From contig NZ_JBHUMY010000025.1 of the NCBI RefSeq assembly GCF_042685365.1, positions 4,134 to 68,133 on the forward strand: a stretch of DNA of 64,000 nucleotides. Direction: 5' to 3'. Of this stretch, positions 46,197-55,394 are shown one piece after another; position 1 is the first letter of the stretch, and the number at the start of each line of letters is the position of its first letter. This DNA is from Paenibacillus_AP thailandensis. Its GTDB lineage: Bacteria; Bacillota; Bacilli; Paenibacillales; Paenibacillaceae. Below the pieces are notes generated by a model that did not search any database, had not been told where the DNA came from, and worked only from the letters and a program-made list of their open reading frames with translations. Both the position numbers and the translations under genes were made by a program.

Positions 46197-46985
46197 ATGC
46201 GGAGAATGACGGTGTGGTTGGCCAAGCTGGTTGCTGCCGGACTGATTATAAGCTTCCTGTCGATTTGGACGACGGGTTATGTTGTCAACAGTTATGTGGA
46301 GACGCTGCTGAAGCAGTTCAACATTCCGCTGGAGACGCAGCCGATGGCGCTGTCGGGCGTATGGGGCAAGCTGTGGGGCGCGGACCCGGTTACGGCGGAG
46401 GCACCCTCCGATACGGACTCCGATACGGACGCGGAACGGGAAACGCCGGACTCTCCGTCCGAAGGGACGATAGAGGGCGCGGCCGGGAAGCAGGGGGGAG
46501 CCGGGGAGCGGGATTCTTCGGCGGGGAATGAACCGTCGCCGTCTCCCGGGCCGCTGACGGGCATCGGCGGAGGCAGCGGCGCATCGGCAGGCGCGGAGCC
46601 GCCGGAGGACGGCGCGGGGGCTGCGGATGGGGCATTCGGCGGCGAGACGCCGGGAGGAACGGCGAACGGGTCGGCGGACGCGCCGGACGCGTCGCCGGAC
46701 AGCCCTGAGGAAGGTACGGCGTCGACGCTTCCGGCCGACGATACGGAAGTGGCGATTACGACGGACAATATGACCGAAATCAAAAACCAGATGAGCGACG
46801 CGGACAAAAATAAACTGTTCGGCCTGCTGATGGAAAAATTGCCTCAAGAAGCGTGGCAGAGCATTTCGGCTTATGTGGAGAACGGCCTGACGGACGAGGA
46901 GCTTACGGACGTGGAACAAATTATGGCACAGCATCTCAGTTCCGAGGAATATAAACAAATGATGGAGATTCTGAAAAAATATTAA
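46197..46985 (+). CDS. Membrane-anchored protein with long acidic linker, function unknown
   Basis: A 262-residue protein with three parts. First is one N-terminal transmembrane helix (about 7-28, LAKLVAAGLIISFLSIWTTG). Then comes a roughly 120-residue low-complexity linker of Asp/Glu/Ser/Gly/Ala/Pro. Last is a compact helical C-terminal domain (about 195-262) with TEIKNQMSDADKNKLFGLLM and EELTDVEQIMAQHLSSEEY. A GAAGGAG site precedes the ATG. It diverges from the ger operon and has its own terminator. I do not recognise the family; the architecture suggests a C-terminal domain held away from the membrane. Confidence 0.75.
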   Translation: MRRMTVWLAKLVAAGLIISFLSIWTTGYVVNSYVETLLKQFNIPLETQPMALSGVWGKLWGADPVTAEAPSDTDSDTDAERETPDSPSEGTIEGAAGKQGGAGERDSSAGNEPSPSPGPLTGIGGGSGASAGAEPPEDGAGAADGAFGGETPGGTANGSADAPDASPDSPEEGTASTLPADDTEVAITTDNMTEIKNQMSDADKNKLFGLLMEKLPQEAWQSISAYVENGLTDEELTDVEQIMAQHLSSEEYKQMMEILKKY

Positions 46986-46990
46986 TCCGG

Positions 46991-47022
46991 CGGGGGCGGC
47001 AGGAAAGTTGCCCCCGTATTTT
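46991..47022 (+). terminator. Terminator after the anchored unknown protein
   Basis: CGGGGGC (46991-46997) pairs with GCCCCCG (47010-47016), followed by TATTTTG. It starts 6 bp after the stop codon. Confidence 0.7.
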
Positions 47023-47250
47023 GCGGTATGGTACAGTAAGAGGCGAATGAATCCGACAGGATCTTCGCCTTTTTGGCGTGGATGCTTGGCGGATATTGTC
47101 GCTTTTTGTTAGTTTAATGATGAGAAGAGCAGGGTCTAAAGTCCCGCTTTGAAGGCGTTTAATTGAGCCGCGGCGGCAGAGACCGGACAAGCATTGCAAA
47201 GCAAGCCATATATGTCGATACAGCACATCCAACAGGAAAAGGAGTACATC

Positions 47251-48816
47251 ATGACCGATTTCAGGGACAAGGATCAGCGGAAGCAAGTCTGGGCGAAATG
47301 GACCGGGCGCATGGCCAAGCTGCTCCCCGCGCAACTGAAAGGCAAGGCGGAGCAAGAAGCAGGCGCGGCTTCGGCGCCCTTCTGGCGCAAGAAGCCGGCG
47401 ATGCTCGCGGGCGGAGCGCTCGTCGTGCTCGCGTCGGTAACGGTGGGCGCGATCCAATACGTGCATGCGAACACGGTGGATTATTATCACGTATACCGGA
47501 ACGGTACGGAGATCGGCACGGTCGCAAGCCCGGCCGACGTGGACAAGCTTCTGAAGGAGAAAGCGGAAGCGGCACGGAAAGACAACCCCGATCTGACGAT
47601 GGTGCTGGATACGGGTACGATTACTTATTTCAGCGACAGCGGATATAAAGAGGCGCCCGCTACGGAACAAACGCTGGCCAAGCTCGACGGCTTGATCGAA
47701 GCGAAGGCGGCGGGCGTCCAGCTGATCGTGGACGGCAAGCCGATGGGCACCGTCAAGGATCAGGAGACGGCGGACGCCATTCTGGAACGGATCCAGGCCA
47801 AATACGCGCCGGAGCTTGCGGCCAAGCAGAACAAGGCGGCGGCCGTCACGACGCTCGCTTATACCGCCGGCGAATCGAAGGAGAAGGAGGAGAGCGGCAC
47901 GGCGAAGCCTAAGAACGGGACGACGCTGAACAGCGTGTCGTTCGTCGAGGACGTCTCGCTGGAGCCGGTGCAGACCGATCCCGGCGACATGATGGATGCC
48001 GAAGACGTGTACAAGAAGCTGGTCGTGGGCAGCGTGAAGCCGACGGCGTATACGGTTCAGCCCGGCGATTGCGTCGGCTGCATCGCGGAGAAATTCGATA
48101 TTTCCTCCGACGTGATATATAAGAACAACCCGTGGATCAAGAACGATATGATCAAGGAAGGCGATCAGCTCGACCTGACGGTGCGCCAGCCGGAGCTGAC
48201 CGTCAAGACGGTGGAGGAAGTAACCGAGACGGTTGCCGTCGAGCCGGCCGTCGAAATACAGAAGAACAGCGCCATGCGCGTAGGCGAATCGAAAGTGATC
48301 CGCGAAGGCGTGAAAGGCTCCAAGACGATTACGTACCGCGTGGTCAAGCAGAACGGAACGGTCGTCAGCGAGCAGGTTATCGATCAGGAAGTGACCAAGG
48401 AAGCGGTCTCGAAGATCGTCGTCAAAGGCACGAAGGTCGTGCTCGGCGAAGGGACGGGTACGTTCGCTTGGCCGGTATCCGACGCGACGATTTCGAGCTC
48501 CTACGGCAGCCGCTGGGGCCGGACGCACAAAGGCATCGACATTACCGGCGACAAGAGCATCATGGCCGCGGACGACGGCGTCGTCGAGTTCGTCGGAACG
48601 AAAAGCGGCTACGGCAACACCATCGTCATCAACCATAAGAACGGCTACGAAACGCTGTACGGCCATTTGAAGTCGTTTAACGTGGAGGAGGGCGACATCG
48701 TCGAGAAGGGCGACGTGATCGCCGTTATGGGAAGCACGGGGCGCTCGACCGGCGTCCATCTGCATTTTGAAATCCACGAGAACGGCACGATCAAGAATCC
48801 TCTGAATTATTTATAG
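47251..48816 (+). CDS. M23 family metallopeptidase with LysM and G5 domains
   Basis: A cell-wall endopeptidase anchored by one N-terminal transmembrane helix (about 50-70, MLAGGALVVLASVTVGAIQY). Its domains in order are a long extracytoplasmic region, a LysM-type domain (YTVQPGDCVGCIAEKFDIS, near 270), a G5 domain (near 330-405) and a C-terminal LytM/M23 domain. The M23 domain carries the zinc motifs HKGIDI (near 427) and HLHFEIH (near 505). The ATG at 47251 follows AAAGGAG; the longer frame from 47194 lacks a site. In many Firmicutes such enzymes are controlled by WalRK, which lies next door. Confidence 0.92.
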   Translation: MTDFRDKDQRKQVWAKWTGRMAKLLPAQLKGKAEQEAGAASAPFWRKKPAMLAGGALVVLASVTVGAIQYVHANTVDYYHVYRNGTEIGTVASPADVDKLLKEKAEAARKDNPDLTMVLDTGTITYFSDSGYKEAPATEQTLAKLDGLIEAKAAGVQLIVDGKPMGTVKDQETADAILERIQAKYAPELAAKQNKAAAVTTLAYTAGESKEKEESGTAKPKNGTTLNSVSFVEDVSLEPVQTDPGDMMDAEDVYKKLVVGSVKPTAYTVQPGDCVGCIAEKFDISSDVIYKNNPWIKNDMIKEGDQLDLTVRQPELTVKTVEEVTETVAVEPAVEIQKNSAMRVGESKVIREGVKGSKTITYRVVKQNGTVVSEQVIDQEVTKEAVSKIVVKGTKVVLGEGTGTFAWPVSDATISSSYGSRWGRTHKGIDITGDKSIMAADDGVVEFVGTKSGYGNTIVINHKNGYETLYGHLKSFNVEEGDIVEKGDVIAVMGSTGRSTGVHLHFEIHENGTIKNPLNYL

Positions 48817-48831
48817 GCTGAATACCTCGAT

Positions 48832-48879
48832 AAAGCTCCGCTCGGCATGCCCAACCGCTTGCTCCGGCGGGGCTTTTTT
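48832..48879 (+). terminator. Terminator after the M23 peptidase gene
   Basis: AAAGCTCCGC pairs with GCGGGGCTTT (one wobble) and runs into TTTTTT. Confidence 0.8.
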
Positions 48880-48922
48880 CTAAGAAGCGCAGGCGAACCC
48901 GGTTTATCCGCTGACAAGAACC

Positions 48923-48983
48923 GGAAGATCGATTCCGTATCGGAATCTTCCATTGTGAACCGGGCTGCTCGGTATGGTAAAAT
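48923..48983 (+). promoter_or_regulatory. walRK promoter region with upstream inverted repeat
   Basis: TTGTGA (48953-48958), 19 bp, TAAAAT (48978-48983) with an extended -10 TGG, about 40 bp before walR. Directly upstream, 48923-48951 forms an imperfect inverted repeat around GTAT (GGAAGAT..CGATTCC / GGAATC.TTCC), a possible operator. Confidence 0.5.
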
Positions 48984-49021
48984 AGGGGCAGTAAACAAGG
49001 ACAAGAACAGGCGGTGAAACG

Positions 49022-49759
49022 ATGCACGGCAAAATACTGGTGGTCGACGATGAACAGCCTATTGCGGATATTTTGAAGTTCAATTTGGAGAAGGAAGGCT
49101 ACGAGGTCGTATGCGCTTTCGACGGCGGCGAGGCGGTCCGCCTCGCCTTCGAGGAGCAGCCGGACTTGATGCTTCTTGACCTGATGCTGCCGGTGAAGGA
49201 CGGCATGGACGTGTGCCGGGAAGTGAGGCAGCGGCTGCAAATGCCGATCATCATGCTGACGGCGAAGGATACGGAGCTCGACAAGGTGCTGGGGCTGGAG
49301 CTCGGCGCCGACGATTACGTAACGAAGCCGTTCAGCACGCGGGAGCTGCTGGCCCGGGTGAAAGCGCATTTGAGGCGCCAGAAGGCGGCAACCCAGACGA
49401 ACGGCCAAGCGGAGGACCAGGAGCGGGAAAGCCAGGGGCTTCATCTGTTCAACCTGTTTATCGATACCGACATGTACGTCGTGTACAAAAACGGGGAGCC
49501 GCTTGATCTGACGCACCGCGAATTCGAGCTTGTCCATTACATGGCGCGCAACAGCGGCAAGGTGATGACCCGCGAGCATTTGCTGCAGGCGGTATGGGGC
49601 TTCGAATATTTCGGCGACGTGCGGACGGTGGACGTGACGATCAGAAGGCTGCGGGAGAAGATCGAGGACGACCCGAGCCGTCCGGAATATATTATGACGC
49701 GGCGAGGGCTCGGCTATATGATGCGGGGCGCCAAGTCCGGAGGGTTCGGCGTCTCATGA
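49022..49759 (+). CDS. walR: Essential response regulator WalR (YycF)
   Basis: OmpR-family regulator of cell-wall metabolism. The 245 residues have a receiver domain starting MHGKILVVDDEQ, with phosphoacceptor Asp53 in LMLLDLMLP, and a winged-helix DNA-binding domain (LTHREFELVHYMARN; DVRTVDVTIRRLREKIEDDP). The ATG follows GGCGGTGA. The end overlaps walK by ATGA. First of walR-walK-walH-walI. Confidence 0.97.
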   Translation: MHGKILVVDDEQPIADILKFNLEKEGYEVVCAFDGGEAVRLAFEEQPDLMLLDLMLPVKDGMDVCREVRQRLQMPIIMLTAKDTELDKVLGLELGADDYVTKPFSTRELLARVKAHLRRQKAATQTNGQAEDQERESQGLHLFNLFIDTDMYVVYKNGEPLDLTHREFELVHYMARNSGKVMTREHLLQAVWGFEYFGDVRTVDVTIRRLREKIEDDPSRPEYIMTRRGLGYMMRGAKSGGFGVS

Positions 49760-51600
49760 GAGGGATGCGGTTTGCCCGTACGATCCAGGTCAAGCTCGTC
49801 ATCATTTATTTGCTGCTCATCCTCGTGGCGATGCAGCTGATCGCCGTTTATTTCATCGGCACGGTGAAAAGCTCGCTGACCGAAAGCTTCACGAACAACT
49901 TGAAGGAGCAGGCGGATATTCTGTCGAAGCTGTCCGCGCAAAGCCTCGCCGTGAAGCCGGAGCAAGGCGGCGAGCCGAGCGAGCAGACGGCCGATCTCAG
50001 CCTTGTCGTCCAGAACCTGTTCAGCATCAGCGGCACGGAGGTGCAGGTGCTGGACGTGACAGGCAAGATCGTGGCCACATCGCTGCAGGTGAACCAATCG
50101 TACATCGGCAAAAAAAACACGTCGCTTGCCGTCAGCCGCGCGCTTCAGGGCATAACCGACAACGAGGACGAAATTATCGACGACGACAACGTGCGCAAAA
50201 AGATGATCGCCCAGCCCGTCATCTACAACGACAAGGTGGTGGGCGCGGTGTACATGGTGGCGTCGATGAACGACATGTACGACACGGTGGAGCGGGTCAA
50301 CCGCATCTTCGTGTCGGGCACGCTCATGGCGCTCGGCTTGACCGGCGTTCTGGGCGTCGTGCTTTCCCATACGATCACGAGCCCGATCAAAGGGCTGACG
50401 CGCCATGCGTCGGCGGTGGCGGAGGGCAAGTTCGACCTGCAGGCGCCGGTCCACGGCGACGACGAGATCAGCCGGCTCAGCATGGCGTTTAACAATATGA
50501 CGTCCCGCTTGCGCGAGGCGCTGTCGCTCAACGAGGAAGAGAACGAGAAGCTCGTCTCCGTCCTCTCGAATATGAGCGACGGCGTGCTGGCGGCCGACGA
50601 GAACGGGCGCGTCATCGTCTGGAACAGACGGGCGCTGGAGCTGCTTGGGCTCGATACCGGCGAAGGCTGCAAGCTGACGGAGCTGCTCGGCTTAAGCGGG
50701 CAGCAGATCCAGGAGATGCTGAAGGGGCCTGTGAAGACGGCGGTGCTGTCCCGCGGCTGGGACGAAGACGAGGCGCTGCCGGAAGGCAAAAGCGTGCTTC
50801 GGGTGACGTTCTCGCCGATTCACCGCAGAGACCGGGGCATTACCGGCATGATCGCGGTGCTGCAGGACGTGACCGAGCAGGAGAAGCTGGAGCAGTCGCG
50901 CCGCCAGTTCGTGGCGAACGTGTCGCATGAGCTTCGCACGCCGCTGACGACGATCAAAAGCTACGCGGAGGCGCTTGCCGGCGGGGCGCTGGAGGAGCGG
51001 GAGCTGTCCGAACGGTTCGTCGGCGTCATCCAGAGCGAGACGGAGCGGATGATCCGGCTCGTCACCGACCTGCTTCACTTATCCAGGCTCGATTCGAATC
51101 AGGCGCAGCTGCGGCGGCGCCAGACCGACATTCTGGAAATGCTGGACGAAGTGTCGGACCGGTTCTCGTTCCAGCTGCGGCAGAAGTCGATCCGGGCGAC
51201 GGTCAAGGTGGCCCCCGGCTTGAAAAGCGCGTGGCTCGACCGCGACCAGATCGATCAGGTGCTCGACAATCTCGTATCCAACGCGATCAAATATACGCTG
51301 GACGGCGGCGAGATCGAGCTGAGCGCCTCGGCGCCCGATCCGGGCTCCGTCGCGATCAGCGTAAGGGATACGGGAATCGGCATCCCGAAGAAGGATTTGA
51401 GCCGCATTTTCGATCGGTTCTACCGGGTGGACAAGGCGCGCTCGCGCAATATGGGCGGGACGGGACTCGGCCTTTCCATTGCCCGGGAAATCGTCAAGGC
51501 GCACGGCGGTACGATCGCGCTGGAATCGGAGCTTAACGAAGGCACGAAGGTCACGTTTACGCTTCCTACGCTGAAAGAAGAGGAGGGCGAATCGGCGTGA
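49756..51600 (+). CDS. walK: Sensor histidine kinase WalK (YycG)
   Basis: A 614-residue membrane kinase, partner of WalR. It has TM1 (about 14-36), an extracytoplasmic PAS-like sensor, TM2 (about 187-207), HAMP (about 208-260) and PAS (about 268-370). The HisKA has phosphoacceptor His391 in VANVSHELRTPL, and the HATPase contains DNLVSNAIKYTLDGG, DTGIGIPKKD and GGTGLGLSIA. The start is the ATG overlapping walR's stop; the frame is open into walR, but that is not used. It overlaps walH by 4 bp. Confidence 0.96.
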   Translation: MRGMRFARTIQVKLVIIYLLLILVAMQLIAVYFIGTVKSSLTESFTNNLKEQADILSKLSAQSLAVKPEQGGEPSEQTADLSLVVQNLFSISGTEVQVLDVTGKIVATSLQVNQSYIGKKNTSLAVSRALQGITDNEDEIIDDDNVRKKMIAQPVIYNDKVVGAVYMVASMNDMYDTVERVNRIFVSGTLMALGLTGVLGVVLSHTITSPIKGLTRHASAVAEGKFDLQAPVHGDDEISRLSMAFNNMTSRLREALSLNEEENEKLVSVLSNMSDGVLAADENGRVIVWNRRALELLGLDTGEGCKLTELLGLSGQQIQEMLKGPVKTAVLSRGWDEDEALPEGKSVLRVTFSPIHRRDRGITGMIAVLQDVTEQEKLEQSRRQFVANVSHELRTPLTTIKSYAEALAGGALEERELSERFVGVIQSETERMIRLVTDLLHLSRLDSNQAQLRRRQTDILEMLDEVSDRFSFQLRQKSIRATVKVAPGLKSAWLDRDQIDQVLDNLVSNAIKYTLDGGEIELSASAPDPGSVAISVRDTGIGIPKKDLSRIFDRFYRVDKARSRNMGGTGLGLSIAREIVKAHGGTIALESELNEGTKVTFTLPTLKEEEGESA

Positions 51601-53123
51601 TAGAAAAAGCCAAATCGATTGCGCTCGTCGTGCTGGTCGGGCTGAGCCTGATCCAGTCGTATTTTCTCATGTACAGCCCTCCGACGCTCGGAGCTACGGT
51701 AAGCAGCGACCAGGACTATGTCAATACCGAGCCGATGGGCACGGAACTAAGCGTGGAGAACGTTGTTTTTCCGGATAGGCTGGTGCTTCATTTCGGAGGC
51801 GACGAGCATACCGTTCTATATCCCGGAACGTCGTTCTACGACATGATCTTGAAGGAGCGTATCCAAGGACGGGAATTTAAAGATTTTCGGCGCACTTCGG
51901 CCGATCTGCTGAACTGGGATGCGATACGGCAGAATGCGATAGGCGTCGAGCTTCGCTACGATGTCGGCGTGCCGGTCGAGCTGCTGCAGAAGCTGCTGAA
52001 GCTGAAAGGGGACACGTTGTTTTTCGGCGACACGGTCGACCGGATCTGGATCTTCAAGATGCAGAACACGGAGCAGGTGCGGACATTCTTCTTCAGCGCC
52101 GACGGCCAAGCCGTCTATGAATCGGTTCAGGCGGATTTGACGGTGCGGGACGTGCAGGACTACGTGAACTTCGGCAAGTACCAGACGCGTTACCGGATCA
52201 CCGATGACGGGCTGTACGTGCCGGTGAAGCCGATCCGTTCCGTGCAGGTGAAATATGCTTACGAGACGTTCGCGCCGGAGCTGATGCGGCGCAACCTGTT
52301 CTTCGATCCGGGCACGACGCGCGCGGTCGAAGGACGGAACGGCTCGCAAATTTATACCGACGGCAAAAGAGGGCTTCAAGTGCAGCAGGGCGGAACGTGG
52401 ATATCCTACACCGATCCCGCCGCGCCGCAAAGCGGGCAAAATGTGCTGAGCGACAACTTCTACGCCGCCGTCGAGTTCGTGAACCAGCATGGCGGCTGGG
52501 ACGGCAGCTACCGGTTCTCGGAGCTGGCGAACGGCGCGGACGGTACCGTGGTCCGGTTCCAGCAGTATATGGAAAGCTATCCGGTTCTCGCATCCTCCGC
52601 GGCGCCGTACGGGTACTTGCAGCTGTCCCTGCAGCAGGGCGCGGTGACGGAATACAACCGGTCCCTGATCACGCTCTCCGACAAGGCGGACGAGCGGGCG
52701 ACGCGCTGGCTGCCCGGAGGCGACGAGCTTGCGGCAGCCCTGGACGCCTACGACAAGCGCGCCGAGGTGCAGTCGCTGTATCCGGCGTTTCAAGCGGTGC
52801 TGCAGGAAGGCCGCAAGATCGCTTTCGTGCCGGTATGGGCGGTTCGGCTGAAGGACGGCACGCAGCAGATGCTGATGGAGGCGTACCCGGCCGGCTACAC
52901 GCCGCCGGAGACGGAGAATACGCAGCCGGACGACGCCGGCCAGGACAGCGATGGCGAAGATGGCGAAGATGGCGGAGATGCGGCGGGGGAAACGGGCGGC
53001 GAGACCGCGGATGCGGCTAACGCGCCGGCGGAAACGCCGGGAGCGACGGATTCGCCGGAAGGCGTGCCGGGCGCGGCCGTCGATCCGGGAGAGGCGGAGG
53101 TGAGCTTGCATGGATTGGGGTAG
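51597..53123 (+). CDS. walH: WalK regulatory protein WalH (YycH)
   Basis: A bitopic membrane protein that, with WalI, tunes WalK activity. One N-terminal transmembrane helix (about 6-25, SIALVVLVGLSLIQSYFLMY), then an extracytoplasmic YycH domain (to about 430). The last 75 residues or so are an acidic Gly/Ala/Asp/Glu/Pro-rich tail containing three near-identical GEDGED-type repeats (52950-52976 in DNA). At 508 residues it is longer than typical YycH because of that tail. It overlaps walI by 14 bp. Confidence 0.9.
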   Translation: MIEKAKSIALVVLVGLSLIQSYFLMYSPPTLGATVSSDQDYVNTEPMGTELSVENVVFPDRLVLHFGGDEHTVLYPGTSFYDMILKERIQGREFKDFRRTSADLLNWDAIRQNAIGVELRYDVGVPVELLQKLLKLKGDTLFFGDTVDRIWIFKMQNTEQVRTFFFSADGQAVYESVQADLTVRDVQDYVNFGKYQTRYRITDDGLYVPVKPIRSVQVKYAYETFAPELMRRNLFFDPGTTRAVEGRNGSQIYTDGKRGLQVQQGGTWISYTDPAAPQSGQNVLSDNFYAAVEFVNQHGGWDGSYRFSELANGADGTVVRFQQYMESYPVLASSAAPYGYLQLSLQQGAVTEYNRSLITLSDKADERATRWLPGGDELAAALDAYDKRAEVQSLYPAFQAVLQEGRKIAFVPVWAVRLKDGTQQMLMEAYPAGYTPPETENTQPDDAGQDSDGEDGEDGGDAAGETGGETADAANAPAETPGATDSPEGVPGAAVDPGEAEVSLHGLG

Positions 53124-53853
53124 GGCGAAAACCGTGCTGATCTTCGCTTTCCTGCTGCTCAACATTCTGCTTGGCTTTCAGCTGATGGACAATCTGGAGG
53201 AGCAGCTCAGCACGAGCAACACGACGGCGGAGCTGCCGGCGGAGACGCTTAGCCTGATGAAGCAGAAGGGCATCGAGCTGACCGCCGCGCTTCCGCTTGA
53301 GACGCCGAAGCTGCATGACTTGACGTACTCGATCCGGAACGAGAAGGAGGCGGCGGAGGAGAAGCCGCTTCAGACGCCGGTCGATACGAGGATCATCTTC
53401 TCGCCGTCGGAGCTTGCCGAACAGCTCGGCAGCCAAATTCCGGAGCTGGACCAATACGTCTTCGACTCGATGACGAGCACGGACCATGTGTTCGTGTTGT
53501 ACCGGAGGGCGGAAGGCCGTCCGATGTTCGATGTCAGGCTGGAGCTGCTGTACAGCAATCAGAAAATTACCGCGTACCGGCAGGTGCTGGTCGATCTGAA
53601 CGACGGCGGCGACTCGGCCAAGCAGACCGTCCTGTCGGCCGCGCAGGTCGTGCAAATATTGGCCGATAAATATTTGCCCAACAATTCGGTCATCACCGAT
53701 GTGGAGCTTGGCTACCACGGGCAAATTTTCGACTCCGAGACGCAGGTCGCGGCGCCGACATGGCGCATTCTGCTCGAGGACGGGCCGCCGTATTACGTGG
53801 ACGCGATCAGCGGCAAGGTGGCGGCGGACAGCGGGCAGCAGCCGGAATCGTAA
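53110..53853 (+). CDS. walI: WalK regulatory protein WalI (YycI)
   Basis: A 247-residue bitopic protein beginning MDWGRAKTVLIFAFLLLNIL, one transmembrane helix and an extracytoplasmic YycI domain (VFVLYRRAEGRPMFDVRLEL; WRILLEDGPPYYVDAISGKV). It acts with WalH on WalK. The ATG lies inside walH behind GGAGGTGAG. A GC-rich perfect 12-bp hairpin follows its stop. Confidence 0.9.
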   Translation: MDWGRAKTVLIFAFLLLNILLGFQLMDNLEEQLSTSNTTAELPAETLSLMKQKGIELTAALPLETPKLHDLTYSIRNEKEAAEEKPLQTPVDTRIIFSPSELAEQLGSQIPELDQYVFDSMTSTDHVFVLYRRAEGRPMFDVRLELLYSNQKITAYRQVLVDLNDGGDSAKQTVLSAAQVVQILADKYLPNNSVITDVELGYHGQIFDSETQVAAPTWRILLEDGPPYYVDAISGKVAADSGQQPES

Positions 53854-54245
53854 GGCCGCGTCCGCCTGCGCTTGTGCGCGGCGGACGCGGCGGAGCGGCG
53901 GAGTTGAACGAAGCCGGAAGCCGGCTGCGGTTATCGCTGAAGGGCGTCCCGGCGCATGCGGAAGAAGCGTGCGTGCGCCGGGCTAAGCCTTCGCGGTTCT
54001 TGGCGGTACATAACAAGGAAAGACGAACCAGTTTTGTGAACATTCTATAGCTTGGCAGAACAAGCGCGGTCAATCACACTTATAGACGGGCCTGTGCCGC
54101 TCCTTACAAGCAAGGCTTGCGGCCGTTGCCGGCCGGGAGCGTACGGGCGGTAAGTGCGATTGACTTCGCTTGTCCTCGGCTTGCGATACAATCTATCAAA
54201 TTGCCTTGCGGCAATAGCAGTTTAAGAGAGGACAGGACGAGAAGC
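53854..54245. other. walI-walJ gap with strong GC hairpin
   Basis: 53855-53866 and 53880-53891 are perfect 12-bp complementary arms (GCCGCGTCCGCC/GGCGGACGCGGC) right after walI, without a T-tract. The rest holds no gene; TTGACT at 54160 may be part of a walJ promoter, but no -10 is well spaced. Confidence 0.5.
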
Positions 54246-55052
54246 ATGGGATTGCAATTTACGGTGCTGGCGAGCGGATCGACCGGCAATGCGACGATAA
54301 TCGATAACGGGGAAAAAATGTTTATGGTCGACGCGGGGCTCAGCGTCAAGAAGCTGGAAGAGCTGATGCAGGAGCGCGGCGTAAGCGGCCATCATCTGGA
54401 AGGGCTGTTCGTCACGCACGAGCATTCGGACCATATTAAAGGGCTCGGCGCTTTTGCCCGCAAGCATAACCTGACCGTCTACGCCAATGAAGCGACGTGG
54501 GGCGCGATGGAGCGCCATGTCGGCAAGATCGAGCCCGAGAAGCGCGTCGTGATGGAGACGGGCGAGACGCTTACGTTCGGCAGCCTGGAGGTGCAGTCGT
54601 ACCCGATCTCGCACGACGCGGCCGAGCCGGTCGGCTACACGTTTACCCATAACGGGCAGAAGCTGGCGCTCGCCACCGATCTCGGCTACATGAGCGACAA
54701 GGTCAAGAAGCATATTATCGACTCCGACGTGCTGGTGCTCGAATCGAATCACGATACCGAGATGCTTCGCATGGGACGTTACCCGTGGAACATTAAACGC
54801 CGCATTCTGAGCGATGTCGGGCACTTGTCCAACGTGGCGGCGGGCGAAGCGCTATGCGAGCTGCTGACGGACCGGACGAAGCGGGTATATCTCGCGCATC
54901 TCAGCCTCGACCACAATATGATGGACCTGGCGATGCTCACCGTTAATACTATATTGGAGAACAACGGAATATTTTTTAAAAAGGATGAGTTTCCGCTGCG
55001 GCCGACTTATCACGACCGGCCTACGCCATGGGATGAAGTGAAGCGGAAATAA
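54246..55052 (+). CDS. walJ: Metallo-beta-lactamase fold hydrolase WalJ (YycJ)
   Basis: A 268-residue MBL-fold protein, related to 5'-3' DNA exonucleases and linked to replication/cell-wall coordination. The metal motif THEHSDHIKGL is at about 58-68, preceded by MVDAGLSVKKLEELM and followed by ISHDAAEPVGY and LESNHD. The ATG at 54246 matches the usual start MGLQFTVLASGSTGNA; the frame is open to 54117 but without homology-like sequence. It is separated from walI by about 390 bp, so it may have its own promoter. Its 3' end overlaps a small convergent gene. Confidence 0.93.
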   Translation: MGLQFTVLASGSTGNATIIDNGEKMFMVDAGLSVKKLEELMQERGVSGHHLEGLFVTHEHSDHIKGLGAFARKHNLTVYANEATWGAMERHVGKIEPEKRVVMETGETLTFGSLEVQSYPISHDAAEPVGYTFTHNGQKLALATDLGYMSDKVKKHIIDSDVLVLESNHDTEMLRMGRYPWNIKRRILSDVGHLSNVAAGEALCELLTDRTKRVYLAHLSLDHNMMDLAMLTVNTILENNGIFFKKDEFPLRPTYHDRPTPWDEVKRK

Positions 55053-55239
55053 GCTGCTCCAGCTGGGCGTCGATCGATTCGGCTTTGGCGCTGAGCTCTT
55101 CGCGGGTCAGAACGCCTTTGTCGATCAGCAGCTCCAGAACGGCGCTTAACGTTAGAACGGTCCGGTAATGCTCTTCCTTCAGATCGGCCAGCTTGGCGGC
55201 CAGCTCGACGTGCTCCCAGGCGGAAGACTTTGGTTTCAT
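55021..55239 (-). CDS. Small helical protein, function unknown
   Basis: A 72-residue, mostly alpha-helical protein (MKPKSSAWEHVELAAKLADL; VLELLIDKGVLTREELSAKA). A strong AAGGAG site precedes the ATG, supporting a real gene. It converges on walJ, and their coding ends overlap by 32 bp. I do not recognise the family. Confidence 0.68.
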   Translation of the reverse strand: MKPKSSAWEHVELAAKLADLKEEHYRTVLTLSAVLELLIDKGVLTREELSAKAESIDAQLEQLISASLHPMA

Positions 55240-55394
55240 GGCGGATCTCTCCTTTTTTTCGGCGTATTCGCTTATACTCTATTATTATTGTAGGTTAATC
55301 TTCCGAAATTATTCTCATAAGATAACGATCATATGAATTTGCATAAAGCGGCAAGAGGGCCCTTCGGGACCGGGAGAAAGAGAGGAGCGTAGTT

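Noticed and set aside
49594..49755. Longer frame for walK reaching into walR
   Set aside because: It is an out-of-frame shadow of walR; the ATGA overlap at 49756 gives the standard WalK start and places the phosphoacceptor at His391.
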